Below, in pieces: positions 51,239 through 59,837 of a stretch of DNA of 64,000 nt; the stretch's first letter is position 1; every line of letters starts with the position of its first letter. The stretch is from Firm-04 sp045600205 (lineage in GTDB: Bacteria; Bacillota; Clostridia; Oscillospirales; Ruminococcaceae). Below the pieces are notes generated by a model that was not told the DNA's origin, searched no databases, and saw only the letters and a program-made list of their open reading frames with translations. The stretch spans positions 77,600 to 141,599 of the forward strand of contig JAZRXM010000016.1 in NCBI GenBank assembly GCA_045600205.1. The letters are read 5' to 3'. Made by a program: the position numbers and the translations under genes.

Positions 51239-52996
51239 TACAGATGCTTGATTTCTGAGATGCTCAGTCAGCTCAGCATTCGGGGTGACAAACGCTGTCT
51301 GGTAATTGGTATAGATGACCATGCCGGGTCTTGCGCCTTGCGGCTTTTTCACGTACTTGACCAGGCAGTAATCCACCGCGACCTGCGCAGAATCGCGCCC
51401 TTTGCTGTAATACGCCGCGAGCATAGCCGCCTCCTCTATCGTGCGGTCGGGGGGCGTTTCGCCATAGCAAGAGATGATAACGTGTGCCCCGTGGACACTC
51501 TGCGTGTGCAGCCAGATATCCAGTTTTTCCGACATTTTCAGAGAGAGCTGGTCATTTTGGTGATTGTTGCGCCCTACCTGAATACGGTAACCATCAGATG
51601 AAGTGAATTCCAGCGGTGGCAGAGCCTTTGGCGGCTTCGGGGCTTTGCGGTTCAGTCGCAGATAGCCCTGTTCGGTCAATTCGAGCCGTAACTGCGCGAT
51701 ATCCGATTCACATTCAGCGCGTGTCAGCGCGTCAAATACGCTGTCGATATAGTTTAATTCCTGCTCGCCGACTGCAATCAGTTCGGTGAGCTTTTTCTTC
51801 GCAGAGCACGCTTTCTGGTACTTTTTATAATAGTACTGGGCATTCTGCGGCGGCGTCAGGCGGACATCCAGCGGAATTTCGACGATCGGCATGGATTCTT
51901 CGTAGAAATCCTCGAGTTTTGCAACGCTGTCGCCGCGCTGCAAGCGGTAGAGGTTTGCGGAGAGCAGGTCGCCGCGACGGCGGTCCAGTTCCATATCGTC
52001 ACAGGCAAGGAGTTCCTGCTTTTGGTTGGCAAGTCGCTTGGAGATGCGCTCCGAGGTGTTGGCAAGGAAACGGAAAAGATCGTTGGCACGTTGTTTCAAG
52101 CGGGTGAAATGGTCGCGCTGTGCAAAAAATGCATCCAGCAGTTTGCTTGCGGTATCGTACTCCGCCGAAATCATCACCGCACCATACTGCGCGATGTGCA
52201 GGAACGAAAAATCTTTCAGTAACCCCTCTTTTGTACGCAATGTCGTGAATTTTGCATTACCGTGGAGTAAAATCTCCTGCGTTTGGGAGATGGCAAAGAG
52301 CAGACGGTCGAGATGCGTATCTGCAAGCGGCAGACTGAGCGTTTCTCCTCTGCCTGCGTAGAATTCCCATTCCCGTGCCACAATCGGAGAGATGCCCTCA
52401 AACAGCCGGATCAGAGCCTTGGAGAGCGGCGCAGCACTTGCAGAAATCAGCGCATCGCGGATCTCGGCAGGGGATGCAGTCAGTATGCAGATTCGTGCTT
52501 CCCGCGGCGGCGCCTGATACTCCATAGCAGGCAGCACGAGCCGTACACGCGAGATGTCCTCGTCCACGCGACGAATACTGTCGATAATGCGTCCGTTTTC
52601 GTTGACAAGGATGATGTTGGAGCAACGCCCCATAATTTCAATGACAAGCGTGAGAATGACGCTGTCACCGAGTTCATTGTTGCAGCGCAGTTTCAGACGC
52701 AGAATGCGCTCCAGACCGTCCTGTTCGATTGCCTCCAGTTTGCCGCCGCTGATATGTTTGCGCAGAAGCATACAAAACATGGGCGGCTGCGGCGGATTCT
52801 CAACGGTTTCGTTGGTGATGTGGATGCGGGAGGCGTCAGCGGAAGCCGAAAGCAGGACGCGTGTTGCGCCGCCCTTGCCTCGAAACGAAAGAACCAGACT
52901 GTCGCGGGTGGGCTGATAGATTTTGTCGATGCGGCTGCCGATCAGCGTCAGCAATTCTTCGCGGATACAGTGTAGAAATGCGCCGTCAAGTGCCAT
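51236..52996 (-). CDS. rqcH: Ribosome quality control protein RqcH (NFACT family)
   Basis: 586 aa. N-terminal NFACT-N domain (start MALDGAFLHCIREEL, DKIYQP), helix-hairpin-helix and long coiled-coil region (about 280-440), then NFACT-R with HGAHVIISC, YYSKGRDSAQVAVDYCLVKYV and the GARPGMVIY end. RqcH binds stalled 50S subunits and recruits tRNA-Ala to add alanine tails. The DR motif needed for tRNA binding reads ER here (Glu96-Arg97). GGAGG lies 8 nt before the ATG. Older databases call it fibronectin-binding protein. Confidence 0.92.
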   Translation of the reverse strand: MALDGAFLHCIREELLTLIGSRIDKIYQPTRDSLVLSFRGKGGATRVLLSASADASRIHITNETVENPPQPPMFCMLLRKHISGGKLEAIEQDGLERILRLKLRCNNELGDSVILTLVIEIMGRCSNIILVNENGRIIDSIRRVDEDISRVRLVLPAMEYQAPPREARICILTASPAEIRDALISASAAPLSKALIRLFEGISPIVAREWEFYAGRGETLSLPLADTHLDRLLFAISQTQEILLHGNAKFTTLRTKEGLLKDFSFLHIAQYGAVMISAEYDTASKLLDAFFAQRDHFTRLKQRANDLFRFLANTSERISKRLANQKQELLACDDMELDRRRGDLLSANLYRLQRGDSVAKLEDFYEESMPIVEIPLDVRLTPPQNAQYYYKKYQKACSAKKKLTELIAVGEQELNYIDSVFDALTRAECESDIAQLRLELTEQGYLRLNRKAPKPPKALPPLEFTSSDGYRIQVGRNNHQNDQLSLKMSEKLDIWLHTQSVHGAHVIISCYGETPPDRTIEEAAMLAAYYSKGRDSAQVAVDYCLVKYVKKPQGARPGMVIYTNYQTAFVTPNAELTEHLRNQASV

Positions 52997-53022
52997 AGGA
53001 AATCCTCCGTTGGGTGATGAGA

Positions 53023-54090
53023 TTAGTCGGTAAAGCCAGCCAGTGACGCAAATTCGCCTGAAATCATGCCTGCTGCGAGGTAATCAAACGGGATATCGGC
53101 GTGAACAGCAGATTGCGGCAGTAACAGCGTAACATTCTGCTGCAGTGCGGAATCAAGCATGGCGGTGCAGGTACACAGGCGACCTGCGGGCAGAATGGCA
53201 TCTTCTTCTTTTTCGGAGCAGAGCCATGTTTTCTCGGAAATGCCGACTTCACACGCGACCATCTGTACCCCGAACAATGCCTGCAAAATCTGAATCAGCA
53301 GGACACTTTCAGAAAGTTCGGGGGCAGATTCGTCCTCGAAAGCCATGCCGAAACCGTAGGGCTGGGGCAGACCATCGCTCAGGCAAAGACGTAGTGTCAG
53401 AAATGCGTTGCCGCACATCAGTTTGACTGCGGTAAAGCAATCGCGGACAAAACGGGAACGGTCGTCAAAATCGCCGCCGAAGCTGCCGTCACGGTGGTAT
53501 GCTGCAAGGCTTTCCGCAAAGAGGTTGCGTTCGCAGACATTCAGTGCAATGCCGTCAAAACCTGCGCTGACTGCTGTCTTTGCTGCCATACCGCAGGCTG
53601 CCGCGATGGGCGTTACTGCCGTTTCTGCGAGAATTTCAGGCCTTTTCTCAAACAGCGGGCACGCCTCAAATGCAACAGGAGAGAGTGCTTTTCTGCCTGC
53701 GTGGTCGAGCAGCGCAACGAGGACGATATCCTTGCCGACAGCATCGCGGACAACTTTCAGTAATGCCGCAAATGCGTCAGTATTGGCATCGCTGAGGACA
53801 AGCTGGCGGGTATTGCTGCGTGCCTCAGCCGAAACGGCAATCGGCTCGCTCCAGAGCATTCCGCATGGGCGGCTCTGTGCGGCTTTCACGTATCTTGCAA
53901 TGGTTTCCTTCGTTGGTGCGCCGTTTTCGTCTGCGTCATAGGCAGCGGAAACCATCACGGATGCGCGGTTTTTCAGTTCGTGACCATGGAGCGTCAGCGG
54001 TGTGGAGAGGACATCGGTTTCCTCTGTCAGCGGGAGAAAAATGCCGAGTTCGGATGCGGTGCTGCTGAGGGATTCAAGCGTCTGTGCCAT
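53023..54090 (-). CDS. Divergent Old Yellow Enzyme-like flavin oxidoreductase
   Basis: 355 aa. TIM barrel of the NADH:flavin oxidoreductase family: LTLHGHELKNRASVMVSA, PTKETIARYVKAAQSRPCGML, LLDHAGRKALS (the HAGR segment) and AGFDGIALNVCERNLFAESL followed by DDRSRFVRDCFTAVK. The usual active-site His-Ala-Ala-His/Asn pair reads NVCE instead, so catalysis may differ or be lost. There is no C-terminal FeS or FAD domain. It starts 27 nt upstream of rqcH on the same strand and may be co-transcribed. Confidence 0.75.
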   Translation of the reverse strand: MAQTLESLSSTASELGIFLPLTEETDVLSTPLTLHGHELKNRASVMVSAAYDADENGAPTKETIARYVKAAQSRPCGMLWSEPIAVSAEARSNTRQLVLSDANTDAFAALLKVVRDAVGKDIVLVALLDHAGRKALSPVAFEACPLFEKRPEILAETAVTPIAAACGMAAKTAVSAGFDGIALNVCERNLFAESLAAYHRDGSFGGDFDDRSRFVRDCFTAVKLMCGNAFLTLRLCLSDGLPQPYGFGMAFEDESAPELSESVLLIQILQALFGVQMVACEVGISEKTWLCSEKEEDAILPAGRLCTCTAMLDSALQQNVTLLLPQSAVHADIPFDYLAAGMISGEFASLAGFTD

Positions 54091-54167
54091 AGTAAAATCT
54101 CCTTTTGTGTGAAATGATAGTAGAATCTGCCTGCCGCAAACAGAAACGGCAGGCAGATATTTGGTGC

Positions 54168-56726
54168 TTAGAGGTCGTTTACGGAAATCAGTCTTGCAAT
54201 CAGCTTGAGGATGAGGGAAACGTCGTCATTACCGTATTCGTGGTCATGGTTGACGTCAGCATTTGCCAGACCCTCTTTTTTGATGGTGACCTTTTCCTCG
54301 TTGACATAGCGGCTCAGCAGAACAACGTCAGCGATCTGAACCTTGCCATCGCAGTTGACGTCGCCGTAGGTTACGGTGTCGGTGCTGACCGGTTTGGTCG
54401 TGGTGGTCGTGGTGACTTTCTGCGTGGTCGTGGTAGTGGTCTTGGGTTCGGGGGTGACATCTGCAACAGTGGTGCCGTCAGGCTCAATACCGCCGATCAG
54501 CACGCCGTTGTCGTAGACGCAGATGTTATCGGTGCGGACTTCGTTGCCGGTGCCGAAGAATGCGTCGTCTTCCTTGTAGATCTTGAGATCCTGATAGCTG
54601 GGGTCGTTGGTCGGATCCCAGATATCGCCGTAGTAGAAGCCGATTTTGAACTGGATTTTCTTGCCGCAGTTTGCGAAGTTGTAATCGCCCCAGTTCAGCT
54701 CGATGTAGGAATATTTGGAGTCCTTATCCCACTTCTTCGGCTGGCTGATCTCTGCTTTATTCGGTGCAGCCTCAGCGGAAACCTGATCGTAGAGGATAGA
54801 GGATTCAATCTTGGAGTAATCGGAAACCTCGGAGGTGTTGAAGTAGTAGCGGACGGTCATATTCTCGGGACTCTTGGCTGCGCTGGATTTGACCATCAGC
54901 GATACTTTGGTGACGCCTGCTTTTTCTGCATTGATGTCATCAATGCCGCAAGCCTCGACCCATGTTGCGCTGCCGCCGCCCTCGCCGTCGCCGAGTGCAG
55001 CACCTCTGCCGCCGTCATCGACAGGCGGGAAGTCAGGGGTAATTGCCTGCTTGTACTGGTCTTTGTAAGCGAGGTACAGACCTGCTGCTGCGCCGGGGCA
55101 GGCAGCGTTGTAGTCGATGGTGACCTCATTGTAGATCCAGTCTTTGGTTTCATCATTGTGGCAGTCTTCTGCGTCAGGACCGCCTGCGAGTGCGCCGAAC
55201 AGAACGTAAAGCTGCTGATCGGTATCTTCGCACTTGGTCAGACCCGATGCTGCACGGTGATGCGGGCATTTGACAGAACTGGAGTCATAGCCGACGAGGA
55301 AGCAGCGGGGACCGTCTTTGCCGCCGGGTTCTTTTGCCTTGATGTTGTTATTTCCAAGGATGTATTCCATCTGACCCTTGGACCATTCGGTAAAGGTGTA
55401 ATCCTTGTTGCTGGAGTTGTAGTAATCCTTGCCGCCTGTGTACTTGTCGTAGATCAGCATGCAGAGCTGAACAGCGGTGTTGTAACGGCAGGAGCCCCAT
55501 GTGTTCAGCCAGAAGTAACCCTGCGGTGTGAGTTCGCCGGGTGTACCGCTCATGTAGCCGTTGTAAGCCTTTGCGCACATACCCCAGAAGCTGATCTCCT
55601 CATAAGGGTTCTTGCCGGCGGCTTTCATGTACTCAATTGCGAGGTCGCACTGGTTGAGCGGGTTTTCGGATTCCGTATAGGTCTTGCCCGATTTGTAGAT
55701 ATCGGAGATGCGGCCCATCAGCAGACCGACGCCGTTCCACATATCGTTCCAGCAGTAGACGTATCCGGGGGGTGCGTAGAAGTCGTAAACGGGGAGCATA
55801 TCCTTCAGATAGGTTTCATCCTCGGTGATGAGGTAGAGCCAGCAGGCTGCAAAGCAGTAGTCATCCTCCCACTTTGTGGAGCCGTAATAGCCTTTCGGAC
55901 CCTGTTCGGTGTCTGCAATCACCTTATCGTTCTTGTTGGCAAAGTCATAAAGTGCCTTTGCGTAGTCCAGACATTTTGCAGCGTATTCAGGATCGGATTC
56001 CTCAAAGATCAGATAGTTGATCGCGAGGCAGGCTGCTGTTTCCGTGACGTTGCAGGTTGTGGGGTTATCAGGGGTTGCAAACCATGCCGGACGCGCCATG
56101 GTATCATTCTGCGGGAGCTGCCAGTAGCTGTGGTCAATGTCGCCGTCGCCCACCTGATAGCAGAAAGCAACGACATCGCCCTTGGAATCGCGGAATGTAC
56201 ACTTCATGAAGTAGTCGCAGAAATAGCGGATAATGGTTTCGACGTGGTCAGCCTGTTCGGTTTCCACGTAGGCATCACGGAATTCGTAATAGCCCCAGGA
56301 AAGGGTCGTGCCTGCGTAAGCTTCCGGCAGACCGAATTTGACGTGGTCACCTGCATCGTGGAAGCCGCCTGCGACATCGACTGTGCCATCTTTTTCGCCT
56401 GTGTTCAGGATGTCGTAGTTTTCTTTAATGAAGCTTTCGGAAAGGTTGCAGCCGATGCCGTTTTCGATCGGCTTGAGCGGAACTGCTGCATCGTAGGTGT
56501 GGCAGTTAGCGCGCCATGCGAAGCGGTTGTTTTCCTCAACCTTGTTGCCGCACATATTTCCGTCATAGAAATAGAGCGAATACTGCAGAGCTTTTGCAAA
56601 GTTGTCGTAGTCACCCGGCTCGTCGGTAACGAGTGCCTGTGCCTGGAACGGAATCGAGCAGGCAGCCGTCATCAGGGACAGCGTTGCAGCAAGAATCCGT
56701 GCGGAACGGTTTTTCATAAACCGCAT
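54168..56726 (-). CDS. GH9 cellulase with CBM3c and dockerin
   Basis: 852 aa. Signal peptide (about 1-31), GH9 domain (about 35-555) with catalytic base Asp124/Asp127 in HDAGDHVKFG and acid Glu534 in NEVTIDYNAA, CBM3c-type module (about 580-740, including YIELNWGDYNF and WDPTNDPSYQD), a Thr-rich linker (about 756-782) and a type I dockerin with repeats DVNCDGKVQIAD and DVNHDHEYGNDD. The GH9-CBM3c layout is typical of processive endoglucanases. GGAGGG is 8 nt before ATG 56726. Two dockerin cellulases in the window support a cellulosome elsewhere in the genome. Confidence 0.96.
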   Translation of the reverse strand: MRFMKNRSARILAATLSLMTAACSIPFQAQALVTDEPGDYDNFAKALQYSLYFYDGNMCGNKVEENNRFAWRANCHTYDAAVPLKPIENGIGCNLSESFIKENYDILNTGEKDGTVDVAGGFHDAGDHVKFGLPEAYAGTTLSWGYYEFRDAYVETEQADHVETIIRYFCDYFMKCTFRDSKGDVVAFCYQVGDGDIDHSYWQLPQNDTMARPAWFATPDNPTTCNVTETAACLAINYLIFEESDPEYAAKCLDYAKALYDFANKNDKVIADTEQGPKGYYGSTKWEDDYCFAACWLYLITEDETYLKDMLPVYDFYAPPGYVYCWNDMWNGVGLLMGRISDIYKSGKTYTESENPLNQCDLAIEYMKAAGKNPYEEISFWGMCAKAYNGYMSGTPGELTPQGYFWLNTWGSCRYNTAVQLCMLIYDKYTGGKDYYNSSNKDYTFTEWSKGQMEYILGNNNIKAKEPGGKDGPRCFLVGYDSSSVKCPHHRAASGLTKCEDTDQQLYVLFGALAGGPDAEDCHNDETKDWIYNEVTIDYNAACPGAAAGLYLAYKDQYKQAITPDFPPVDDGGRGAALGDGEGGGSATWVEACGIDDINAEKAGVTKVSLMVKSSAAKSPENMTVRYYFNTSEVSDYSKIESSILYDQVSAEAAPNKAEISQPKKWDKDSKYSYIELNWGDYNFANCGKKIQFKIGFYYGDIWDPTNDPSYQDLKIYKEDDAFFGTGNEVRTDNICVYDNGVLIGGIEPDGTTVADVTPEPKTTTTTTQKVTTTTTTKPVSTDTVTYGDVNCDGKVQIADVVLLSRYVNEEKVTIKKEGLANADVNHDHEYGNDDVSLILKLIARLISVNDL

Positions 56727-56748
56727 GGAATAATCCCTCCTCTTTTTT

Positions 56749-56808
56749 GTGCGGTATCTGTATCCGCACTTATGAACTCATTATAGCATAGAACTCCTAA
56801 AAAAGCAA
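56749..56808 (-). promoter_or_regulatory. GH9 promoter and leader hairpin
   Basis: On the - strand TTGCTT (56803-56808) and TATAAT (56780-56785) are 17 bp apart. The leader then holds the inverted repeat GTGCGG/CCGCAC (56749-56754 with 56764-56769). Confidence 0.75.
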
Positions 56809-56918
56809 GAACTTTCGAGGAAATTTAAGTAAATTAAAGAAATCTCCGCAATAGTTGGCAAGCAGACAATTTCTGCCGTTGAAGAGCGGGACTGTGTAAA
56901 TCACTGTTTATCGCGCTT

Positions 56919-57689
56919 TTATGGCGCAGATACCACATACAGCGGATGCTTGTCATGCAGCGTAAATCCTGTGGAAAGCGCAAGACGCAGAGAGGCTTCA
57001 TTTTGTGTGCTGCACTGCCAGAGAGGCGTTTGTTCTCGCCGCAGGATTTCAGCAATCATACGGGAAACCACACGTTTTGCATAGCCTTTGCCCCGAAAAT
57101 CCGCGGCAGTTTCCACACCGATGTCCACATAGTCGCGGGAGATGCCCGCAGAAAAAGCACAGGCAGCAAACGTACCTGCATGGAAAATGCAGAATCCGAA
57201 GCCGTTTTGCAGAAATTGTGCTTCGGAATCCCATGAAAACGGAGGAGTGATGCGTCCTGCGAGCAGTTTGTAATTGGTTGCGTTGATTGGTACAATTCCC
57301 GCATCGGTATAGTTTTGTGCGGCATTGCTGCCCGCAAATGCGAACTGATACTGCTCTTTTTTCTCGATTGCAGGGCAGGTTCGGAAAAATGCCTCCAATG
57401 CAGCGTTGTTGTCCGTTTCCAGAGCCAGCCTTCCGTTGTGTGCAGTATGGGGCGGGTTTTGCATTCGTGCTGCAATCTCACCGAGAAATGTTTGGTCAGG
57501 CGTGCCTGCCAGAAAACCGAATCCGCAGGTGTGCCAGAACAGATAACAGTGCGGATTATCTTCACGGTCTGCAAAAATCTCGCCCGACTGCCGTTTTTCT
57601 GCGATCGACAGCGGGTACACGCGGTCAAGTGTGATCCCCTGCGCGGCTTTTGCTGCATCGGGGTATTCGGTTTCTCTCAGCAGATACAT
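56919..57689 (-). CDS. GNAT family N-acetyltransferase
   Basis: 256 aa from the ATG at 57689 (GGAG 9 nt upstream); the longer frame to 57779 covers the promoter. The C-terminal third has the acetyl-CoA motif VDIGVETAADFRGKGYAKRV and the end NEASLRLALSTGFTLHDKHPLYV. The N-terminal half is less conserved, as in ZmaR-like two-lobe GNAT proteins. The substrate is unknown. It has its own promoter and stands alone after the GH9 gene. Confidence 0.8.
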   Translation of the reverse strand: MYLLRETEYPDAAKAAQGITLDRVYPLSIAEKRQSGEIFADREDNPHCYLFWHTCGFGFLAGTPDQTFLGEIAARMQNPPHTAHNGRLALETDNNAALEAFFRTCPAIEKKEQYQFAFAGSNAAQNYTDAGIVPINATNYKLLAGRITPPFSWDSEAQFLQNGFGFCIFHAGTFAACAFSAGISRDYVDIGVETAADFRGKGYAKRVVSRMIAEILRREQTPLWQCSTQNEASLRLALSTGFTLHDKHPLYVVSAP

Positions 57690-57722
57690 GAATACACGCT
57701 CCTTTTTTGATTTATTTCCTTC

Positions 57723-57751
57723 ATTATACCACGACAAGCGCGTGATTGCAA
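57723..57751 (-). promoter_or_regulatory. Promoter of the GNAT gene
   Basis: TTGCAA (57746-57751) and TATAAT (57723-57728) on the - strand, 17-bp spacer; divergent from the tRNA promoter 30 bp away. Confidence 0.7.
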
Positions 57752-57779
57752 ATGTCTGCGAAAATAATTCAAAAAACAC

Positions 57780-57808
57780 TTGATTTTTTTTTCAAAGTAT
57801 GATATAAT
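57780..57808 (+). promoter_or_regulatory. Promoter of the tRNA-Ser gene
   Basis: TTGATT (57780-57785) and TATAAT (57803-57808), 17-bp spacer, 44 bp before the tRNA. Confidence 0.8.
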
Positions 57809-57851
57809 ATCATTCGTGACAGTCAGCGCATACCGCTCTGTCGGAATATTT

Positions 57852-57942
57852 GGAGATGTATCGAAGTGGTCATAACGAGAACGACTCGAAATCGTTTGGG
57901 CGGTAACACGTCCCGTGGGTTCGAATCCCACCATCTCCGCCA
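57852..57942 (+). tRNA. tRNA-Ser (anticodon CGA)
   Basis: The acceptor stem GGAGATG (57852-57858) pairs with CATCTCC (57932-57938); encoded CCA at 57940-57942. The anticodon loop CTCGAAA sits between ACGA and TCGT. A long variable arm (GGGCGGTAACACGTCCC) marks it as class II, and GGTTCGAATCC is the T arm. It reads UCG codons. Confidence 0.97.
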
Positions 57943-57944
57943 AG

Positions 57945-57976
57945 AATCCCTCATGCGTTTGCGTGAGGGATTTTTT
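57945..57976 (+). terminator. Intrinsic terminator of tRNA-Ser
   Basis: 12-bp stem with one wobble (57945-57956 with 57961-57972), GTTT loop, then a run of T. Confidence 0.93.
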
Positions 57977-57990
57977 ACGTATATACGAAA

Positions 57991-58029
57991 AAAGTATTGG
58001 GAACCTCTTAATTGGGCTCCCAATACTTT
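57991..58029 (-). terminator. Terminator of the rubrerythrin operon
   Basis: Perfect 12-bp stem (57991-58002 with 58018-58029). On the - strand it is followed by a T-run, about 90 nt after the rubrerythrin stop. On the + strand four T residues also follow. Confidence 0.8.
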
Positions 58030-58117
58030 TCCTGATTTTTATGACGAATAGGGTGTTCCGTGTTCTGCGAAGCACGGCGAGGGCTTTGCCCCTTTACCCT
58101 GCAAGCTTTTGATAGAA

Positions 58118-59305
58118 TCAGCCGAAGTATCTTTTGAGCAGACCTTCGAATGCCTTGCCGTGACGTGCTTCATCCTTTGCCATTTCGTGAACGGTATCGT
58201 GGATGGCATCCAGATTCAGTGCCAGAGCTTTTTCTGCAAGCTGGAGTTTGCCTTCGGTTGCACCATGCTCGGCAGCAACTCTTTTTGTGAGGTTTTCTTT
58301 GGTGGAAGGCGAAACGACTTCACCGAGCATTTCTGCGAATTTAGCTGCATGTTCTGCTTCTTCGTAGGCAGCTTTTTCCCAGTACAGACCGATTTCGGGG
58401 TATCCCTCTCTGTGTGCGACTCTTGCCATTGCAAGGTACATACCGACCTCGGTGCATTCACCCGTAAAGTTTGCACGCAGACCGTCCAGAATTTCCTGGT
58501 CTGTGACGTTCTTTGCGATGCCGACCTCGTGCTCCGTTGCAAAAACGAGCTTGCTGCCGTCATCCTTTTTGATGAATTTTGCGCCGGGAACACCGCACTG
58601 GGGACATTTTTCGGGCGGTTCATTTCCCTCGTGAACGTATCCGCATACAGGACATACATACTTAGCCATTTGTTTTTCCTCCGTTGTTTGAATGATTTCG
58701 AAATCGGATGCAGGATACTTGCACACAGGACAAATAAAGTCCGGCGGCAATTCTTCTCCGACATATTCGTATCCGCATATTGTGCAACGCCAGATGGTTT
58801 TTCCGTCTTTTGTGGTGCCGACTGCCTGCGGTTGTGGCTTAATGAATTTGAAATAGTATTCATAGGTCGCGGAAGGGATGTTGTTGAGTACTTCCATTTC
58901 CGTGACCTGACCGATAAACATGGTATGAGATCCGAGATCCTGTGTTTTTTCTACATTGACGGAAAAATATGCGTTGGTGCCTTTTGTGATGTGATATATG
59001 CCGTTTGCACCGCGTTCACAGTGCGGGTAGCCGTCAAATTTATCTGTATTTCTGCCTGACTGAAATCCGAAATGACGAAACAGTTCGAAAGTTGCGTTCT
59101 GACTCAGTACGGATACTGTGAATTGTCCGCTCTTTTGAATCATATCATGCGTGAGATTTGCCTTATTGACGCAAATGCTCAGCAGCTGCGGTTCTGATGC
59201 AGCCTGAATTGCAGTGTTGATAATGCAGCCATTGTCTTGGTTTCCGTCATGAGCTGTCAGGATAAATAAGCCGTAGCTTAATTTGTGCAGTGCCGCCTGA
59301 TCCAT
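58118..59305 (-). CDS. Fused flavoredoxin-rubredoxin-rubrerythrin
   Basis: 395 aa. Residues about 1-155 are a flavin reductase-like FMN domain; about 170-208 a rubredoxin (CTICGY, CPVCKY); about 213-245 a second, short rubredoxin-like knuckle (CPVCGY, CPQCGV); about 250-395 the di-iron rubrerythrin four-helix bundle with EHEVG, ECTEVGMYLAMARVA, EEAEHAAKFAEM and DEARHGKAFEG. It probably moves electrons from NAD(P)H to reduce peroxide or O2. An internal ATG at 58669-58667 has GGAGG 8 nt before it, so a free 183-aa rubrerythrin could also be made. ATG 59305 is preferred over TTG 59308. Confidence 0.9.
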   Translation of the reverse strand: MDQAALHKLSYGLFILTAHDGNQDNGCIINTAIQAASEPQLLSICVNKANLTHDMIQKSGQFTVSVLSQNATFELFRHFGFQSGRNTDKFDGYPHCERGANGIYHITKGTNAYFSVNVEKTQDLGSHTMFIGQVTEMEVLNNIPSATYEYYFKFIKPQPQAVGTTKDGKTIWRCTICGYEYVGEELPPDFICPVCKYPASDFEIIQTTEEKQMAKYVCPVCGYVHEGNEPPEKCPQCGVPGAKFIKKDDGSKLVFATEHEVGIAKNVTDQEILDGLRANFTGECTEVGMYLAMARVAHREGYPEIGLYWEKAAYEEAEHAAKFAEMLGEVVSPSTKENLTKRVAAEHGATEGKLQLAEKALALNLDAIHDTVHEMAKDEARHGKAFEGLLKRYFG

Positions 59306-59308
59306 CAA

Positions 59309-59698
59309 TCATTTCTCCTTATCTTGACAATCGGGGCAGATGCCGCGAAAGAGAATATCGTATCCGAGAAACATCATGCCATGGGAATCCCGAATCCGCT
59401 CTGTCAGATTGGAAACGACTTCCATATCCACATCAAAAACCTGTCCGCAGCTGATGCATTCCACATGATAATGCTCAGCGGTTGTGAAGTCAAAGCGGTC
59501 AGGACCATCGGGGATTGCCACCCTGCGGATGCTGCCTTCTTCTGCGAGAATGCTCAGGTTGCGGTAGACCGTTCCTTTGCTGATGTTGGCGTATTCAGCA
59601 GCAGCGGTTTCAAAAACCTCATCTGCGGTGACATGACCGTGCAGTTTGCGGACAGTCCGCAGCACGAGTTCTTTCTGAAATGTCGTCCGTTTATTCAT
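59309..59698 (-). CDS. perR: Fur family regulator, PerR-like
   Basis: 129 aa. N-terminal winged helix (VTADEVFETAAAEYANISKGTVYRNLSILAEEG), metal-site residues in DRFDFTTAEHYHVEC, and two CxxC zinc sites (CISC and CPDC). It sits directly upstream of, and 3 nt from, the peroxide-scavenging fusion, the usual perR-rbr layout of Clostridia. It likely represses this operon until peroxide oxidises its metal-binding His. Fur or Zur remain possible by sequence alone. Confidence 0.85.
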   Translation of the reverse strand: MNKRTTFQKELVLRTVRKLHGHVTADEVFETAAAEYANISKGTVYRNLSILAEEGSIRRVAIPDGPDRFDFTTAEHYHVECISCGQVFDVDMEVVSNLTERIRDSHGMMFLGYDILFRGICPDCQDKEK

Positions 59699-59707
59699 AA
59701 CGACTCC

Positions 59708-59768
59708 TTATTGGGAATAATTCTCGATAAGACGAATTTATTATACCTGAAATGCGAAAAGAATACAA
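59708..59768 (-). promoter_or_regulatory. perR operon promoter and possible operator
   Basis: TTGTAT (59763-59768) and TATAAT (59740-59745) on the - strand, 17-bp spacer. An inverted repeat TTATT GGG AATAA lies at 59708-59720 in the leader; it shares the AT-rich two-arm form of a PerR box but not its 7-1-7 spacing. Confidence 0.6.
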
Positions 59769-59837
59769 TTGATTTTTTGCACAAATCTCGAAATGATTTT
59801 TTAGAGAAAAAGACCATATGAAAGCGATACAGAATGG

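Noticed and set aside
54105..56786. 893-codon open frame on the + strand opposite the GH9 cellulase
   Set aside because: It is the mirror of the codon bias of the real - strand gene, has no ribosome site or recognisable domain, and the - strand product has a signal peptide, GH9, CBM3c and dockerin.
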